Positions 15,584 to 24,888 of a DNA stretch of 51,103 bases are shown in pieces. The stretch's first letter is position 1. Every line of letters begins with the position of its first letter. Below the pieces are notes generated by a model, which worked only from the letters and a program-made list of their open reading frames with translations, was not told the origin of the DNA and searched no databases. The translations under genes were made by a program, and so were the position numbers. The DNA is from CBDCWT01 sp965223305 (GTDB taxonomy: Bacteria > Planctomycetota > Planctomycetia > Pirellulales > Pirellulaceae): assembly GCA_965223305.1 (NCBI GenBank), contig CBDCWT010000044.1:1-51103 (forward strand). The letters run 5' to 3'.

Positions 15584-17755
15584 TCACTCGCGACGCTCAG
15601 CTTCCCGGTTTGGCCGGGAAGCGGTCTTGATCGCCAGAAAGCGAGTCAGCTCGCTAGCCAAGCGGTTCGCCGCCAGGGAGGCATCCGCCAGCTTCGTGGA
15701 GGCCGAGAGCATCACCCGGCTTCCCTTGATCTCGACCTGCGCGGCACGCAGGGCGGCCAGGGCTACCCAAAAGATGTCGTGTGGGTCCGCTTTGCCTGCA
15801 GCAGCTTCGCCCCGCTTGTCGAGCAGCACTCGTAGATGATCTGCGACCGATTCCGCATCTGCCGCTTCCCGGCACTCGAGAATCACTACGATCTGCAGCT
15901 CTTCCTGCCGCAGGTCGCAGCCCCAGGCCATCGACTCAGTACGCGTCATCACTGTCACCGCTTCTGGAGCATCATCGGGAAGGGCGATCGTCTCCCAATA
16001 CTCAGGGTCGTTGTCGTAGACCACCGCGATCATGCAGGGTTCGACGGTCTTCCAGAGTTCATACCAGGGCAGCGCCGCGATCTTTCTCTCGGTGTCCCGC
16101 CAGCTCATTTTCTCCAGGGCTTCAGCGCTGATTCCCGGCAGCACCGTGCGGTCGTCGGGCATCGCAAACTGTCGCTGCGGCCCGAGGGCCGGAAAGGCGG
16201 GTTGAGGGCTTTCGATGATGGTCCCCGCGGGAGTGGTTGTTCTGGTTGTCCCCGACACGGTCGCCTCCAGTACGTCCGGCACCGGCACTGGCCGCGCCGC
16301 GCGCAACGCCGCCAGGCCAATCGTCATCCTGCCCCGTTCGCCTCGCGCTCCGTCGGGGTCGAGTACCTCAAGATTGATCGGCCCCACCGCCTGTTCGAGA
16401 TCCGCGACGGAGAAATCCAAGTCACCGGCATACCCGGCCTCGGCAATTTTCAACTTCAGCGCCGCGTCGATGGCCGTCGTCAAGGTACGCATGTCCGGTC
16501 TGGCAAAGAGCACGTTTGGCCTGAAGGCAAAAATTCCGTTGAAGCGATCGGGCAAGTACGACAGGACGAAGGGCGGACGCGAGGTTGGCCTAGCGTCGGG
16601 CTCGGTTTTCACCGCAGCGCCGTGAACTCCGGCTCGGGTGACGTCGGCTAGAGCGCCGTCACTGTCCGCCTCTTGCGAGTGAACGGGCTGTCTGATTGCC
16701 GAAATCACCACCGCCGACAAGACCAGTGCTGTGATGGTAGCTCGTTGTAGAGCGCGCGGCGCATGTCGATGACCATCCTTGGTCTGCAACATCTTGATTC
16801 TCCTTGTGAGAAATGTAGAGGAAGTGAAAGAGAAGGCCAGCACCGGGAGAGAAGAGAACTGTCGGTCCTGACGAAGAGCAAGTTTGCTGAGCGCGACAAT
16901 GTATCTTTGGCGGCCGCCGACGGTCTGGGCCGCAACAGTGTCTGCGACGATCTCCTGTGTTAGGGCCAGCTGTCCGGCCAGCCAGCGGACTAGCGGGTTG
17001 TAGAAGTGAATCGCAACCGCTACCCGCGCGATGATCCCCAGCAGGTAGTCGCCGCGGCGAATATGGGTTAACTCGTGCGCCAGCACGGCGTTCAATTCAG
17101 TATCGCTCCATTGGGGCCAAGCAGAGCTCAGCAGCACGGCCGGCCGCCGCCAGCCGACGGTCGCAGCGCTGGGAATCTCGGGCGAGATCAGGATGGCGAC
17201 TTCGCGTGAGCACCCAAGTTGGCTGCGCAATCTCTCGACCCTGGTTGTCAGCCGCGAGTCGACATGGCGCTGTCCGGTGCGCAGCAGCCGCTGCGCGCTG
17301 CGGACTGCGAGAGCCAACCGTGCGAGCAACAGGCAGATTGTGGCCATCACTGCCACGACGACATACGCTGGCCATTGTGGCCCGGTTGCCTGGGCAGTTC
17401 GCACGTCAAGCCGCGCCAGCTGAGAGAACCAACTATCGAGCCCCGCCGAAATTGTCCAGCGAGGCAGTGTGGGCGTGCTACCGTGCTCAGCGTTCAGCGG
17501 AGACCTTGGCCGGGTTGACTCGTTTGCCCACTGCCCACCAGCTTCAATTTCGCGCGGTCGAATGGTCCACGAGCGCGGCAATGGTAAGAGGGTGGCTGCG
17601 GTCAGCGTGATGATCAGCAGGCTGGCGGTCGAAAGTGCGACAGCGCAGACATCAGCTCGGCGTTTGGCCAGCATGCCGTTGAGCAACAAGGCCACACCGG
17701 CCAGCAGGCTGACTTGAAACATCGCGGTCAGATAGGTGACGAGCAACTGGTTCAT
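15584..17755 (-). CDS. M56-family (BlaR1-like) membrane metallopeptidase with a large C-terminal extension
   Basis: 723 residues. Membrane helices lie at about 5-30, 38-58, 128-150 and 240-260. The zinc site HELTH (227-231) is in NAVLAHELTHIRRGDY, with a downstream Glu in TQEIVADTVA. A further membrane segment near 335-355 is followed by about 370 exported residues with no penicillin-binding (SxxK) sensor that I can recognise. It is expected to sense an outside signal and cleave its repressor. Its ATG overlaps the BlaI stop as ATGA, so the two are translationally coupled. It probably controls something other than a beta-lactamase. Confidence 0.88.
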   Translation of the reverse strand: MNQLLVTYLTAMFQVSLLAGVALLLNGMLAKRRADVCAVALSTASLLIITLTAATLLPLPRSWTIRPREIEAGGQWANESTRPRSPLNAEHGSTPTLPRWTISAGLDSWFSQLARLDVRTAQATGPQWPAYVVVAVMATICLLLARLALAVRSAQRLLRTGQRHVDSRLTTRVERLRSQLGCSREVAILISPEIPSAATVGWRRPAVLLSSAWPQWSDTELNAVLAHELTHIRRGDYLLGIIARVAVAIHFYNPLVRWLAGQLALTQEIVADTVAAQTVGGRQRYIVALSKLALRQDRQFSSLPVLAFSFTSSTFLTRRIKMLQTKDGHRHAPRALQRATITALVLSAVVISAIRQPVHSQEADSDGALADVTRAGVHGAAVKTEPDARPTSRPPFVLSYLPDRFNGIFAFRPNVLFARPDMRTLTTAIDAALKLKIAEAGYAGDLDFSVADLEQAVGPINLEVLDPDGARGERGRMTIGLAALRAARPVPVPDVLEATVSGTTRTTTPAGTIIESPQPAFPALGPQRQFAMPDDRTVLPGISAEALEKMSWRDTERKIAALPWYELWKTVEPCMIAVVYDNDPEYWETIALPDDAPEAVTVMTRTESMAWGCDLRQEELQIVVILECREAADAESVADHLRVLLDKRGEAAAGKADPHDIFWVALAALRAAQVEIKGSRVMLSASTKLADASLAANRLASELTRFLAIKTASRPNREAERRE

Positions 17756-18135
17756 GCGTCGTGCTCCTCGAGAATCCGCTCCAGCTCGGCCCGCTCTTGC
17801 GGGGTGAGTTTCTTCTGCTCCAGTAGTCTCACGAACAGCTGTTCGCGCGATCCACCGAAGACTCGATTGACCAGATCGTTGACCAGGCTGCGGGAGACTT
17901 CCTCAAATGACCTCACCGCGCGATAGGTGAAGGGACGCTCCGTATTTGTCTGCTCGAGCAGGCCCTTCTCATGAAGTACGCGGACGAGGTTAGCGATTGT
18001 GGGGTACGCCAGATCGCGACCTGCCTTGGCCAGCCGATCCCGCACAGTGGCGGCAGTGCCTTCACCACCGCTCCAGAACGACTGCATGACTTCCAGTTCT
18101 CGATCGGTCAGTTCTTTAGCGCGGGGTCGAACCAT
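17752..18135 (-). CDS. BlaI/MecI/CopY-family transcriptional repressor
   Basis: 127 residues from ATG 18135. A winged helix-turn-helix starts at ELTDRELEVMQSFW, with the recognition region AYPTIANLVRVLHEKGLL, and a helical dimerization tail follows. BlaI-type repressors are inactivated by proteolysis by the M56 partner, here encoded immediately downstream with a 4-bp overlap. The frame stays open for 22 codons upstream, but GGAG eight bases before 18135 and family length favour this start. Targets probably include its own operon; an AT-rich dyad lies about 200 bp upstream. Confidence 0.92.
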   Translation of the reverse strand: MVRPRAKELTDRELEVMQSFWSGGEGTAATVRDRLAKAGRDLAYPTIANLVRVLHEKGLLEQTNTERPFTYRAVRSFEEVSRSLVNDLVNRVFGGSREQLFVRLLEQKKLTPQERAELERILEEHDA

Positions 18136-18156
18136 TGGGTTTCTCCTCCCTCCGGA

Positions 18157-18336
18157 GGTCGTGCAGCTTCTAACTTGGTGCGTGATTTCGTCTTTCTTCA
18201 CTCTCCCCTCGGGGAGAGTCGGCCCAAAGGGCCGGAGAGGGGGAGCCCTCCCCGACGCTAGGCGCTGGCAACCGTGGGCTAACGCCCAGCGGCTGATTCG
18301 GAACGTAGCCGAACTCGCCAGAGTTTGGCGGACTGC
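18157..18336 (+). repeat. Composite multi-hairpin intergenic repeat, copy 3
   Basis: Same module order as copy 2: GTCGTGCAGCTT leader, double hairpin at 18199-18244, GGGCTAACGCCCAGCGGCTG at about 18270, and the GCCGAACTCGCCAGAGTTTG hairpin at 18308-18327. It fills much of the 378-bp gap between the divergent blaI-like and DUF1549 genes. Confidence 0.88.
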
Positions 18337-18340
18337 AGTG

Positions 18341-18375
18341 TTTGTATAACCAAATTTGGTTTCGCAAAATACAAA
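18341..18375. promoter_or_regulatory. AT-rich dyad between divergent units (candidate operator)
   Basis: AACCAAATTTGGTT (18348-18361) is a perfect 14-bp palindrome. TTTGTA (18341-18346) and TACAAA (18370-18375) form an outer inverted pair. The stretch is AT-rich against its surroundings. BlaI-type repressors bind TGTA/TACA dyads, so autoregulation is conceivable, but the spacing is not the standard one. Confidence 0.3.
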
Positions 18376-18513
18376 TCGGCGTGCGCAGCGTCAATGTTGA
18401 TTTTTTCTGCGCGAAAACAAACGCTGCTTATGGGGCACGGCGTCCGACGCCCCGACGTCATTGCCGTGCTGACGCTCGGATCCGTTCGCTATTGTTGCGT
18501 TATACTAACCGGA

Positions 18514-20817
18514 ATGAGTCATCAGCGATCTGTCGCGAGGCCGTCGGTCTGTGAGTGGGCGCCGTCACGCCGCACGGCTTCCGCGGCTTGGGGTTGGCAC
18601 GTCTTTTCGCCGCGAATCGCTCTGATCGGACTCATCGTGCTCCGGATGCAAACGGTCGCTCTGTTTGCCGACGAGATACCAGTCGACACGCAGTTTACGG
18701 CGAGCGATCGCGCGCATTGGGCGTACTTGCCGGTCGATCGGCCGCCGCTCCCTGCAGTGGCCAACCGCGACTGGATTCGTACGCCGATCGACAACTTTGT
18801 GTTGGCAAAGTTGGAGCAGCAAGGGTGGCATCCCAGCCCGGAGGCCGAGCCGGGCGACTGGTTGCGGCGGTTATACCTGGACCTGATCGGCCTCCCGCCG
18901 ACGCTCGCCGAGCAGGATCGATTTTTGGCCGATCCGAACCCTGAGCGCTACGCGGAAGAGGCCGACGCCTTACTGCGCCGACCGGGATATGGCGAGCGGT
19001 GGGGGCGACACTGGCTCGATCTGGTGCGCTACGCGGAGTCGAATGGCTACGAACGAGATGCCGAAAAGCCTCACGTTTGGCGATATCGAGACTACGTTAT
19101 CGACTCGCTGAACAACGACAAGCGCTACGATCGTTTCGTGCTGGAGCAGTTGGCCGGCGACGAGCTCCCGAATCGTAGCGGAGAGACAGTGATTGCGACG
19201 GGCTTCTATCGCCTGGGTCCCTGGGACGACGAGCCGGCGGATGTCGCGCAGGACCGGCACGATCAGCTGGACGACATGATCCGCACCACGTCGCAGGTTT
19301 TCCTGGGATTGACGATGGGTTGCGCACGCTGCCACGACCACAAATTCGACGCGTTATCGATGCGGGACTACTACCGCATGTCGGCGATCCTCGCCCCGTT
19401 GGAACGCCCTCGGTCGGGACGAACCGACTTGGACTTGCCCGCCGGATCGCGGGAGCAGTTAACGGTCCTGGCGGAACGAGATCGGCAGATTGAGGAACTG
19501 CAGGGCGAGCGCGAGCAGGTCCGCACGGCTTTTCAACGCGAGTATCTCGCGACGGGCAGTAGTCAGCTGGCAATCAAAGTGGTGGCCGCTTTTCAAACGG
19601 CCCTTGGAGATCGCAGCGCCGAACAACGCAAGCTGGTGAGCGACCATGAGGCACAGCTCGACGCAGAACTCGAGCAGCATCTTCCGCTGGCTGCACGGCG
19701 TCGAATTGACACTCTCGGGGCGCAAATCGATGGACTGCGCGGCCGAGTGCCGGATTTGCCACGCGGCTATTTCCTCCGCGAAGGACCGCAGGAACCCCCA
19801 CAGAGCTTTGTGCTGCTGCGCGGCCGGGCCGCTTCGCCAGGGCCCGCCGTCGAGCCGGGATTACCTGCCGTGCTGGTGCGGCGCCAGCCGCCGTTCGAGC
19901 GGGCTGAACGGACATCGGGTCGCAGGTTGTCGATGGCCAAATGGGTGGTCCACCCCGAGAATCCGCTGACCGCCCGCGTGATCGTCAACCGCGTGTGGCA
20001 GTATCACTTTGGTGAGGGGATCGTTCGAACGCCCAGTGACTTCGGCGTGATGGGTGATTCGCCGACACATCCACAACTGCTCGACTGGCTGGCCTATTGG
20101 TTTGTGCACGAGGCGAACTGGTCCTTAAAGAGGCTGCATCGGCTGATTGTCCGCAGCAGCACGTATCGGATGAGTAAGTCCAACAGCTCGGCCTACGCCG
20201 CAGTGGACCCCGAAAATCGCCTACTTTGGCGTTTCCCGTATCGGCGATTGCAGGTCGAGGTCATTCGCGATTCGATGCTGGCTTCTAGCGGGAGACTCAA
20301 CCGGAGGATGGGTGGACCCGCCGTGAAGCTCGACATCCCAGCGGTGGTGGTCGAGGGCCACGCGGATCGAGATAAGATCTGGAAGCCGTCGGACACCACA
20401 GCGCAGTCGCGTCGAACCGTGTATGCGTTTGTAAAGAGATCGCTAGTCGTGCCGATACTAGAGGTTCTGGACCTACCTGACACGACACATTCTACGGAGC
20501 GGCGGAACATCACTAGTGTCGCTCCCCAGGCGCTCACCTTGTTCAACGGCGATTTCGTCAACCGGCAAGCCGAACATTTGGCCGAGCGGGTTTTGGTTGA
20601 AGTCGGCAGCGACCCCCGGGCGCAGATCACACGTGCCTGGCGGCTTTCGCTCTGCCGGCCGCCAGGGGAGAATGAACTTGGTCCGTTGATGAAGTTCTGG
20701 GAGGCAGAAGTGGCGCGGGCGCCGAGTGAGCTGGCTACGTCGGAGGCGCACCGGTTGGCGCTCATCCAAGTTTGCCGCGTCATTTACAACCTCAACGAGT
20801 TCGCCTATTCGAACTGA
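18514..20817 (+). CDS. DUF1549/DUF1553 (planctomycete PSD1-type) secreted protein
   Basis: 767 residues from ATG 18514. An N-terminal hydrophobic stretch (IALIGLIVLRMQTVALFA) indicates export or membrane anchoring. DUF1549 follows (WIRTPIDNFVLAKLEQQGW, then RWGRHWLDLVRYAESNG), with the characteristic GCARCHDHKFD carrying a CxxCH (270-274). A coiled-coil-like linker lies at about 325-430, and DUF1553 comes after (NPLTARVIVNRVWQYHFGEG to the C-terminus). Many relatives also carry an N-terminal cytochrome c domain (PSCyt1); none is present here. It is paired with the DUF1501 gene 34 bp downstream, as is usual in planctomycetes. The function is unknown, possibly polymer degradation or surface chemistry. 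Confidence 0.9.
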   Translation: MSHQRSVARPSVCEWAPSRRTASAAWGWHVFSPRIALIGLIVLRMQTVALFADEIPVDTQFTASDRAHWAYLPVDRPPLPAVANRDWIRTPIDNFVLAKLEQQGWHPSPEAEPGDWLRRLYLDLIGLPPTLAEQDRFLADPNPERYAEEADALLRRPGYGERWGRHWLDLVRYAESNGYERDAEKPHVWRYRDYVIDSLNNDKRYDRFVLEQLAGDELPNRSGETVIATGFYRLGPWDDEPADVAQDRHDQLDDMIRTTSQVFLGLTMGCARCHDHKFDALSMRDYYRMSAILAPLERPRSGRTDLDLPAGSREQLTVLAERDRQIEELQGEREQVRTAFQREYLATGSSQLAIKVVAAFQTALGDRSAEQRKLVSDHEAQLDAELEQHLPLAARRRIDTLGAQIDGLRGRVPDLPRGYFLREGPQEPPQSFVLLRGRAASPGPAVEPGLPAVLVRRQPPFERAERTSGRRLSMAKWVVHPENPLTARVIVNRVWQYHFGEGIVRTPSDFGVMGDSPTHPQLLDWLAYWFVHEANWSLKRLHRLIVRSSTYRMSKSNSSAYAAVDPENRLLWRFPYRRLQVEVIRDSMLASSGRLNRRMGGPAVKLDIPAVVVEGHADRDKIWKPSDTTAQSRRTVYAFVKRSLVVPILEVLDLPDTTHSTERRNITSVAPQALTLFNGDFVNRQAEHLAERVLVEVGSDPRAQITRAWRLSLCRPPGENELGPLMKFWEAEVARAPSELATSEAHRLALIQVCRVIYNLNEFAYSN

Positions 20818-20851
20818 CGATAAGCAACCACTCTATTGCGACTTGACGCCC

Positions 20852-22330
20852 ATGACTCAACCACGGCGTTTTCGAGCCAACCGAACTCCGTGCAACCGCA
20901 CGCGTCGCGAATTTCTCTGGGAGGTCGGCGGGGGGTTTGCCGGGCTAGGTCTGATCGACCTGTTAGCCCGAGACGGCTTCTTTCACCGTCGCGCGTTAGG
21001 GGCCGCCGCGCCGGAAAGTCTGTTGGCCGCTCGTCCGCCACACTTTGCGGCCAAGGCTAAACATTGCATTTTTCTGTTCATGAACGGCGCGCCCAGCCAA
21101 GTGGACACGTTCGATCCCAAGCCGGTTCTTAGCAAATTTGATGGCAGCCAATACAAGGGTCAGGCCGCGTTTGGCTCCAATGGCCGTCCGGTCGGCTATT
21201 TGGCGCAATCTACCTTCAAGTTCAAGAAGCATGGCGCGAGCGGACTGCCGATCAGCGACATCTTTCCGCATACTTCCCAGCACGCCGACGACCTTTGTGT
21301 GATTCGCTCGATGTATGCGGACACGGCTGCCCACGCGTCCGGCTGTTTGCAGATGAACACCGGCGACGTGCAAATCGGGTCACCCAGCCTGGGGTCCTGG
21401 CTGGGATATGGCTTAGGCAACGAAAGCCAGGACCTGCCGAGTTTCGTCGTGATGACCGACCCCCGTGGTGGCCCGATCGGCAGCGCGTCGAACTGGTCGT
21501 CCGGCTACATGCCGGCCGCCTACCAAGGGACGCTGTTTCGCAGCCGTGGTTCTCCGCTACTTGATCTTGCCACACCTGCAGGTGTTAGCCAGCACACGCA
21601 GCGGCACGCACTCGAGCTCTTGGACCGCTTGAACCGCGAACATCTTCAGCGGCACCCGGATGAGTCTGAGCTGGTTGGGCGGATCATGTCCTACGAGCTC
21701 GCGTATCGAATGCAATCGAGCGCCACCGAAGCGGTCGACATCAGCTCGGAAGATGATGCCACCAAGCAGATGTATGGTTTGCACAACAAACGGACGTCGG
21801 ATTTTGGCAGTAAATGTCTGATCGCCCGCCGCTTGATCGAACGCGGAGTGCGTTTTATCCAGCTCTATTCCGGAGGTGGCCACATCGAGGACACGTGGGA
21901 CGGTCATACCGACTGCATCGGCAACCACAAGCTCCACGCGGGCGAGACCGATCAGCCGATCGGTGCTCTGATGACCGATCTGAAGCAACGCGGTCTGTGG
22001 GATGAAACGCTGATCGTGTGGGGCGGCGAGTTCGGCAGGACACCGACGAGCGAGGGGATCGGTAAGCCCGGGCGGGATCACAATTGGCTGGGCTTCTCGA
22101 TGTGGCTTGCTGGAGCAGGCGTTCAGGGTGGACAGGCGATCGGAGCGACCGACGAGTTGGGATTTGAAGCGGTGGAGGACCGAGTTCACGTCTCCGACCT
22201 GCATGCGACGATCTTGCACTTGATGGGGCTCGACCACCGCCACTTGACTTACTTTTACAACGGGCTTGACCGACGATTGACGGGTCCGGACGAGGATCGC
22301 TTTCGCGTGGTGCGAAAGGCTATCGCGTAA
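20852..22330 (+). CDS. DUF1501 domain-containing protein with Tat signal
   Basis: 492 residues. The Tat leader TRREFLWEVGGGFAGLGL indicates export in folded form. DUF1501 belongs to the alkaline phosphatase/sulfatase superfamily; visible landmarks are KHCIFLFMNGAPSQVDTFDP, GVRFIQLYSGGGHIEDTWDG and WGGEFGRTPTSEG, with the terminal region VHVSDLHATILHLMGLDH. It follows the DUF1549/DUF1553 gene after 34 bp and is co-directional, the standard pair. The start is ATG 20852, placed just before the Tat motif; the frame is open upstream but overlaps the preceding gene. The substrate is unknown. Confidence 0.92.
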   Translation: MTQPRRFRANRTPCNRTRREFLWEVGGGFAGLGLIDLLARDGFFHRRALGAAAPESLLAARPPHFAAKAKHCIFLFMNGAPSQVDTFDPKPVLSKFDGSQYKGQAAFGSNGRPVGYLAQSTFKFKKHGASGLPISDIFPHTSQHADDLCVIRSMYADTAAHASGCLQMNTGDVQIGSPSLGSWLGYGLGNESQDLPSFVVMTDPRGGPIGSASNWSSGYMPAAYQGTLFRSRGSPLLDLATPAGVSQHTQRHALELLDRLNREHLQRHPDESELVGRIMSYELAYRMQSSATEAVDISSEDDATKQMYGLHNKRTSDFGSKCLIARRLIERGVRFIQLYSGGGHIEDTWDGHTDCIGNHKLHAGETDQPIGALMTDLKQRGLWDETLIVWGGEFGRTPTSEGIGKPGRDHNWLGFSMWLAGAGVQGGQAIGATDELGFEAVEDRVHVSDLHATILHLMGLDHRHLTYFYNGLDRRLTGPDEDRFRVVRKAIA

Positions 22331-22421
22331 GAAAGTACCGCGGATCGCCGATCAGCCATGCGGGTTGAGCGACGAGGCCGATCGAATCTCTTGGGGCTTA
22401 GTGATCGGACTTTGGGTTTAA

Positions 22422-23648
22422 ATGGAACGATTTGACATTACGTCAAGGGCATTCAAGGACGATCCGTTCCCCACGCTGGCGCGGCTGCGAGACGCTGGAC
22501 CGGTGGTGGCTGTCAAGCTGCCGATCATCGGTCGCGTGCAGCTGGTCACGACCTACGAGGCGGTCAACGACGTGCTCCGCGATCACAGTACTTTCGTCCG
22601 GGACGCCCGCAGCACTGGCAAGAGCAAGTTCTTGGATTTCCAATGGTGGCTGACGCGACCTTTTAAGTCGGTTGCTGAGAACATGCTGTCGAAAGACGAA
22701 CCGGACCACCGGCGATTGCGAGGTCTGGTCGATGAAGCTTTTCAACGCCGCAGCGTGGACGACATGCGCGGTCGCATCTCCGAGGTCGCTGACGAGATAC
22801 TGGACGAGACATGCCGTCCAGCCGGTCCAAACGGTACGATCGACTTCCTGTCCTTCTCGCGGCAGTTCCCTTTGGCTGTTATTTCGGAGCTACTGGGATT
22901 ACCCGAGACCGATCGTCCACGCTTTACCCGCTGGGCGAGTGGCTTAAGCACGGTCAAGTCGTTCGCCGGGCTGCTGATGTTGGCGCCCAACATGTATCGG
23001 ATCGGGGGTTACTTTCGACAGCAGATTCGGCAGTGCCGCCGAGAACCCCGCGATGGGCTGTTGTCGTTGTTAGTGGAAGTTCATCGTGCCGGCGAAACAC
23101 TGAGTAACGATGAGTTGTTAGCGATGGCCTTTTTGTTGCTGTTCGCAGGACACGAGACGACAACCCACTTAATCAGCGGCGGGCTGCTCACGCTGTTGGA
23201 CCACCCCCGGCAGAAGTCGGAGCTGATGTCGGACTGGAGCCAGGCTGGGACGGCGGTCGACGAGCTGCTGCGCTACAACACGCCGGTTCAGCTGACCAAG
23301 CCGCGCATGCCAGTGCGGGACATGCAGCTGCATGGGAAGACCCTCAAGCGGGGCCAATATTTGATGCCGATGTTGGCATCGGCGAATTCCGATCCGGCGA
23401 AGTTTGCCGACCCCGAGCGATTGGATATCCATCGCACGCCGAATCCGCATCTTGCTTTTGGAACAGGGATCCACGTTTGCCTCGGGCTCAAGCTGGCCCG
23501 AATGGAAGCAGAAGTGGCCTTCGAAAGGGTGCTCACGCGATATCCGGATCTCGAGCTGGCAGTGCCCCGGCAACAGGTGCAGTGGACCGAGCGGGTCGGC
23601 ATGCGTGCGTTGGAATCCCTGCCAATTCGATTAAACTCGAAGTCGTAG
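22422..23648 (+). CDS. Cytochrome P450
   Basis: 408 residues, typical of soluble bacterial P450s. The I-helix oxygen-activation motif is LLFAGHETTTHLI, the K-helix ExxR is DELLRYNTPVQ, and the heme-binding loop FGTGIHVCLG carries the axial Cys353. No membrane anchor. It needs a ferredoxin and reductase, neither of which is nearby. No biosynthetic partners are adjacent, so the substrate cannot be inferred. It begins 91 bp after the DUF1501 stop. Confidence 0.97.
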   Translation: MERFDITSRAFKDDPFPTLARLRDAGPVVAVKLPIIGRVQLVTTYEAVNDVLRDHSTFVRDARSTGKSKFLDFQWWLTRPFKSVAENMLSKDEPDHRRLRGLVDEAFQRRSVDDMRGRISEVADEILDETCRPAGPNGTIDFLSFSRQFPLAVISELLGLPETDRPRFTRWASGLSTVKSFAGLLMLAPNMYRIGGYFRQQIRQCRREPRDGLLSLLVEVHRAGETLSNDELLAMAFLLLFAGHETTTHLISGGLLTLLDHPRQKSELMSDWSQAGTAVDELLRYNTPVQLTKPRMPVRDMQLHGKTLKRGQYLMPMLASANSDPAKFADPERLDIHRTPNPHLAFGTGIHVCLGLKLARMEAEVAFERVLTRYPDLELAVPRQQVQWTERVGMRALESLPIRLNSKS

Positions 23649-23680
23649 AGGTAACACCCACCGCGGTTAAGGACTTCCTG

Positions 23681-23772
23681 TAGCTGAACCTGCCAGAGTT
23701 TGCTTGTAGCCGAATTCGCCAGAATTTGGACCAGAATCTGGACGCAATCCGCCAAACTCTGGCGAGTGCGGC
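23681..23772. repeat. Cluster of GCCGAACTCGCCAGAGTTTG-type hairpin modules
   Basis: Two diverged direct copies (about 23681-23704 and 23706-23729) face one inverted copy (about 23747-23772, CCGCCAAACTCTGGCGAGT). This is the third module of the composite repeat, here without the other modules, immediately downstream of the P450 gene. Confidence 0.7.
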
Positions 23773-23859
23773 GATGATCCGACAGCAGCCGAACGTTTGG
23801 AAGAAGTCCTTAGCGGCATCCGGTGGCATCATTTTTCACGACTCGTTGTATTTCACGCC

Positions 23860-24882
23860 ATGTCCGATCAGGCTCCTTGGTTCAGCGCGCGATCATTGCT
23901 GCTGGTAATGCTCGCCGCAGTCGTGATCGCAGCGGTTGCCCTCTGGCAGCTAGGCTTTGATCCGCGCGACGGCCGCTTGGCTGCAGTCACGCTGGCTGCG
24001 GTTGCAGCAATCTGGTTGATCTTGGAGTTCGTCCGTCGTCGCTTTCGGTTAAGTTTACGGACCTTCTTCGTCGCCTTTACGGCTACGATCTTGGTACTGG
24101 GCGTGTACGCCGATCGCGGAGTCAAGGTGTTGCAACGACGGCAGGCTGTCGAACGCATCCGTCGAACTGGGGGGACAGCAGAGTTCAAGCGGACGGAAGC
24201 CTGGTTCCGCACCGAGGGCGGGCTCGTGCTTCCCAGCTGGTTACGTCAAATCTCGGCCGGCAATGCTTTCGGCAAGGTGTGGCGGGTCGACTTGCCTGCT
24301 GCCTGCGACGATGCCGAGTTACGAGTGGTTCGTCCTGCCTTGATTGATGTGACGACCCTGCAGTTGGATCATACTCAGGTCACGGACTCAGGACTTCAGC
24401 ATCTGGCCAACCTGGGCGCGCTGCAAGATCTGATTCTTGGCGGCCACCAGGTGAGCAGAACGGGCGTGCAGCACTTGCGGCGTGTTCCCCAGTTGCGGCA
24501 TATCACTTTCTGGAGGACGGATATCACTGCAGAATCGACGGCCTACCTTGGCGAGCTTCCGCAGCTGACTGTGTTGGACTTTTACAGTACGAATCTTGCT
24601 GACGGGAGTTGCCGGCACTTGCGGGACCTCGATCGCGTCGAGGAGCTTCACATTCGGGATTCTCGTTTGGCGGAGGAGGAACTATCGCACCTCCGCCACA
24701 TGAACGGCCTGCGCGTTTTGGATTTGAGCCGGTCGGCTGTTTCGGACGGCGCGATCAAGTACCTGAAGGAGCTACAGCAGTTGACGTTGCTGAACGTCGC
24801 TTTTACTGAAATCACTCCGGAAGGGATTGCTCAGCTGCAGGCGAGTTTGCCGAATTGCCGCGTTTACGTACCCGATTGGTGA
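23860..24882 (+). CDS. Leucine-rich-repeat-containing membrane protein
   Basis: 340 residues from ATG 23860. Three membrane segments fall in the first 95 residues (SLLLVMLAAVVIAAVALW, AAVTLAAVAAIWLILEFV, TFFVAFTATILVLGVYA). A soluble region follows, with about seven degenerate LRRs from about 165 to the end (LQLDHTQVTDSGLQHLANL, LDLSRSAVSDGAIKYLKEL and similar), a planctomycete style of internalin/GALA-like repeat. Probably an interaction scaffold on the membrane. Earlier in-frame starts would overlap the hairpin cluster. Convergent with the ROK gene, 6 bp apart. Confidence 0.8.
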   Translation: MSDQAPWFSARSLLLVMLAAVVIAAVALWQLGFDPRDGRLAAVTLAAVAAIWLILEFVRRRFRLSLRTFFVAFTATILVLGVYADRGVKVLQRRQAVERIRRTGGTAEFKRTEAWFRTEGGLVLPSWLRQISAGNAFGKVWRVDLPAACDDAELRVVRPALIDVTTLQLDHTQVTDSGLQHLANLGALQDLILGGHQVSRTGVQHLRRVPQLRHITFWRTDITAESTAYLGELPQLTVLDFYSTNLADGSCRHLRDLDRVEELHIRDSRLAEEELSHLRHMNGLRVLDLSRSAVSDGAIKYLKELQQLTLLNVAFTEITPEGIAQLQASLPNCRVYVPDW

Positions 24883-24888
24883 GCACGT

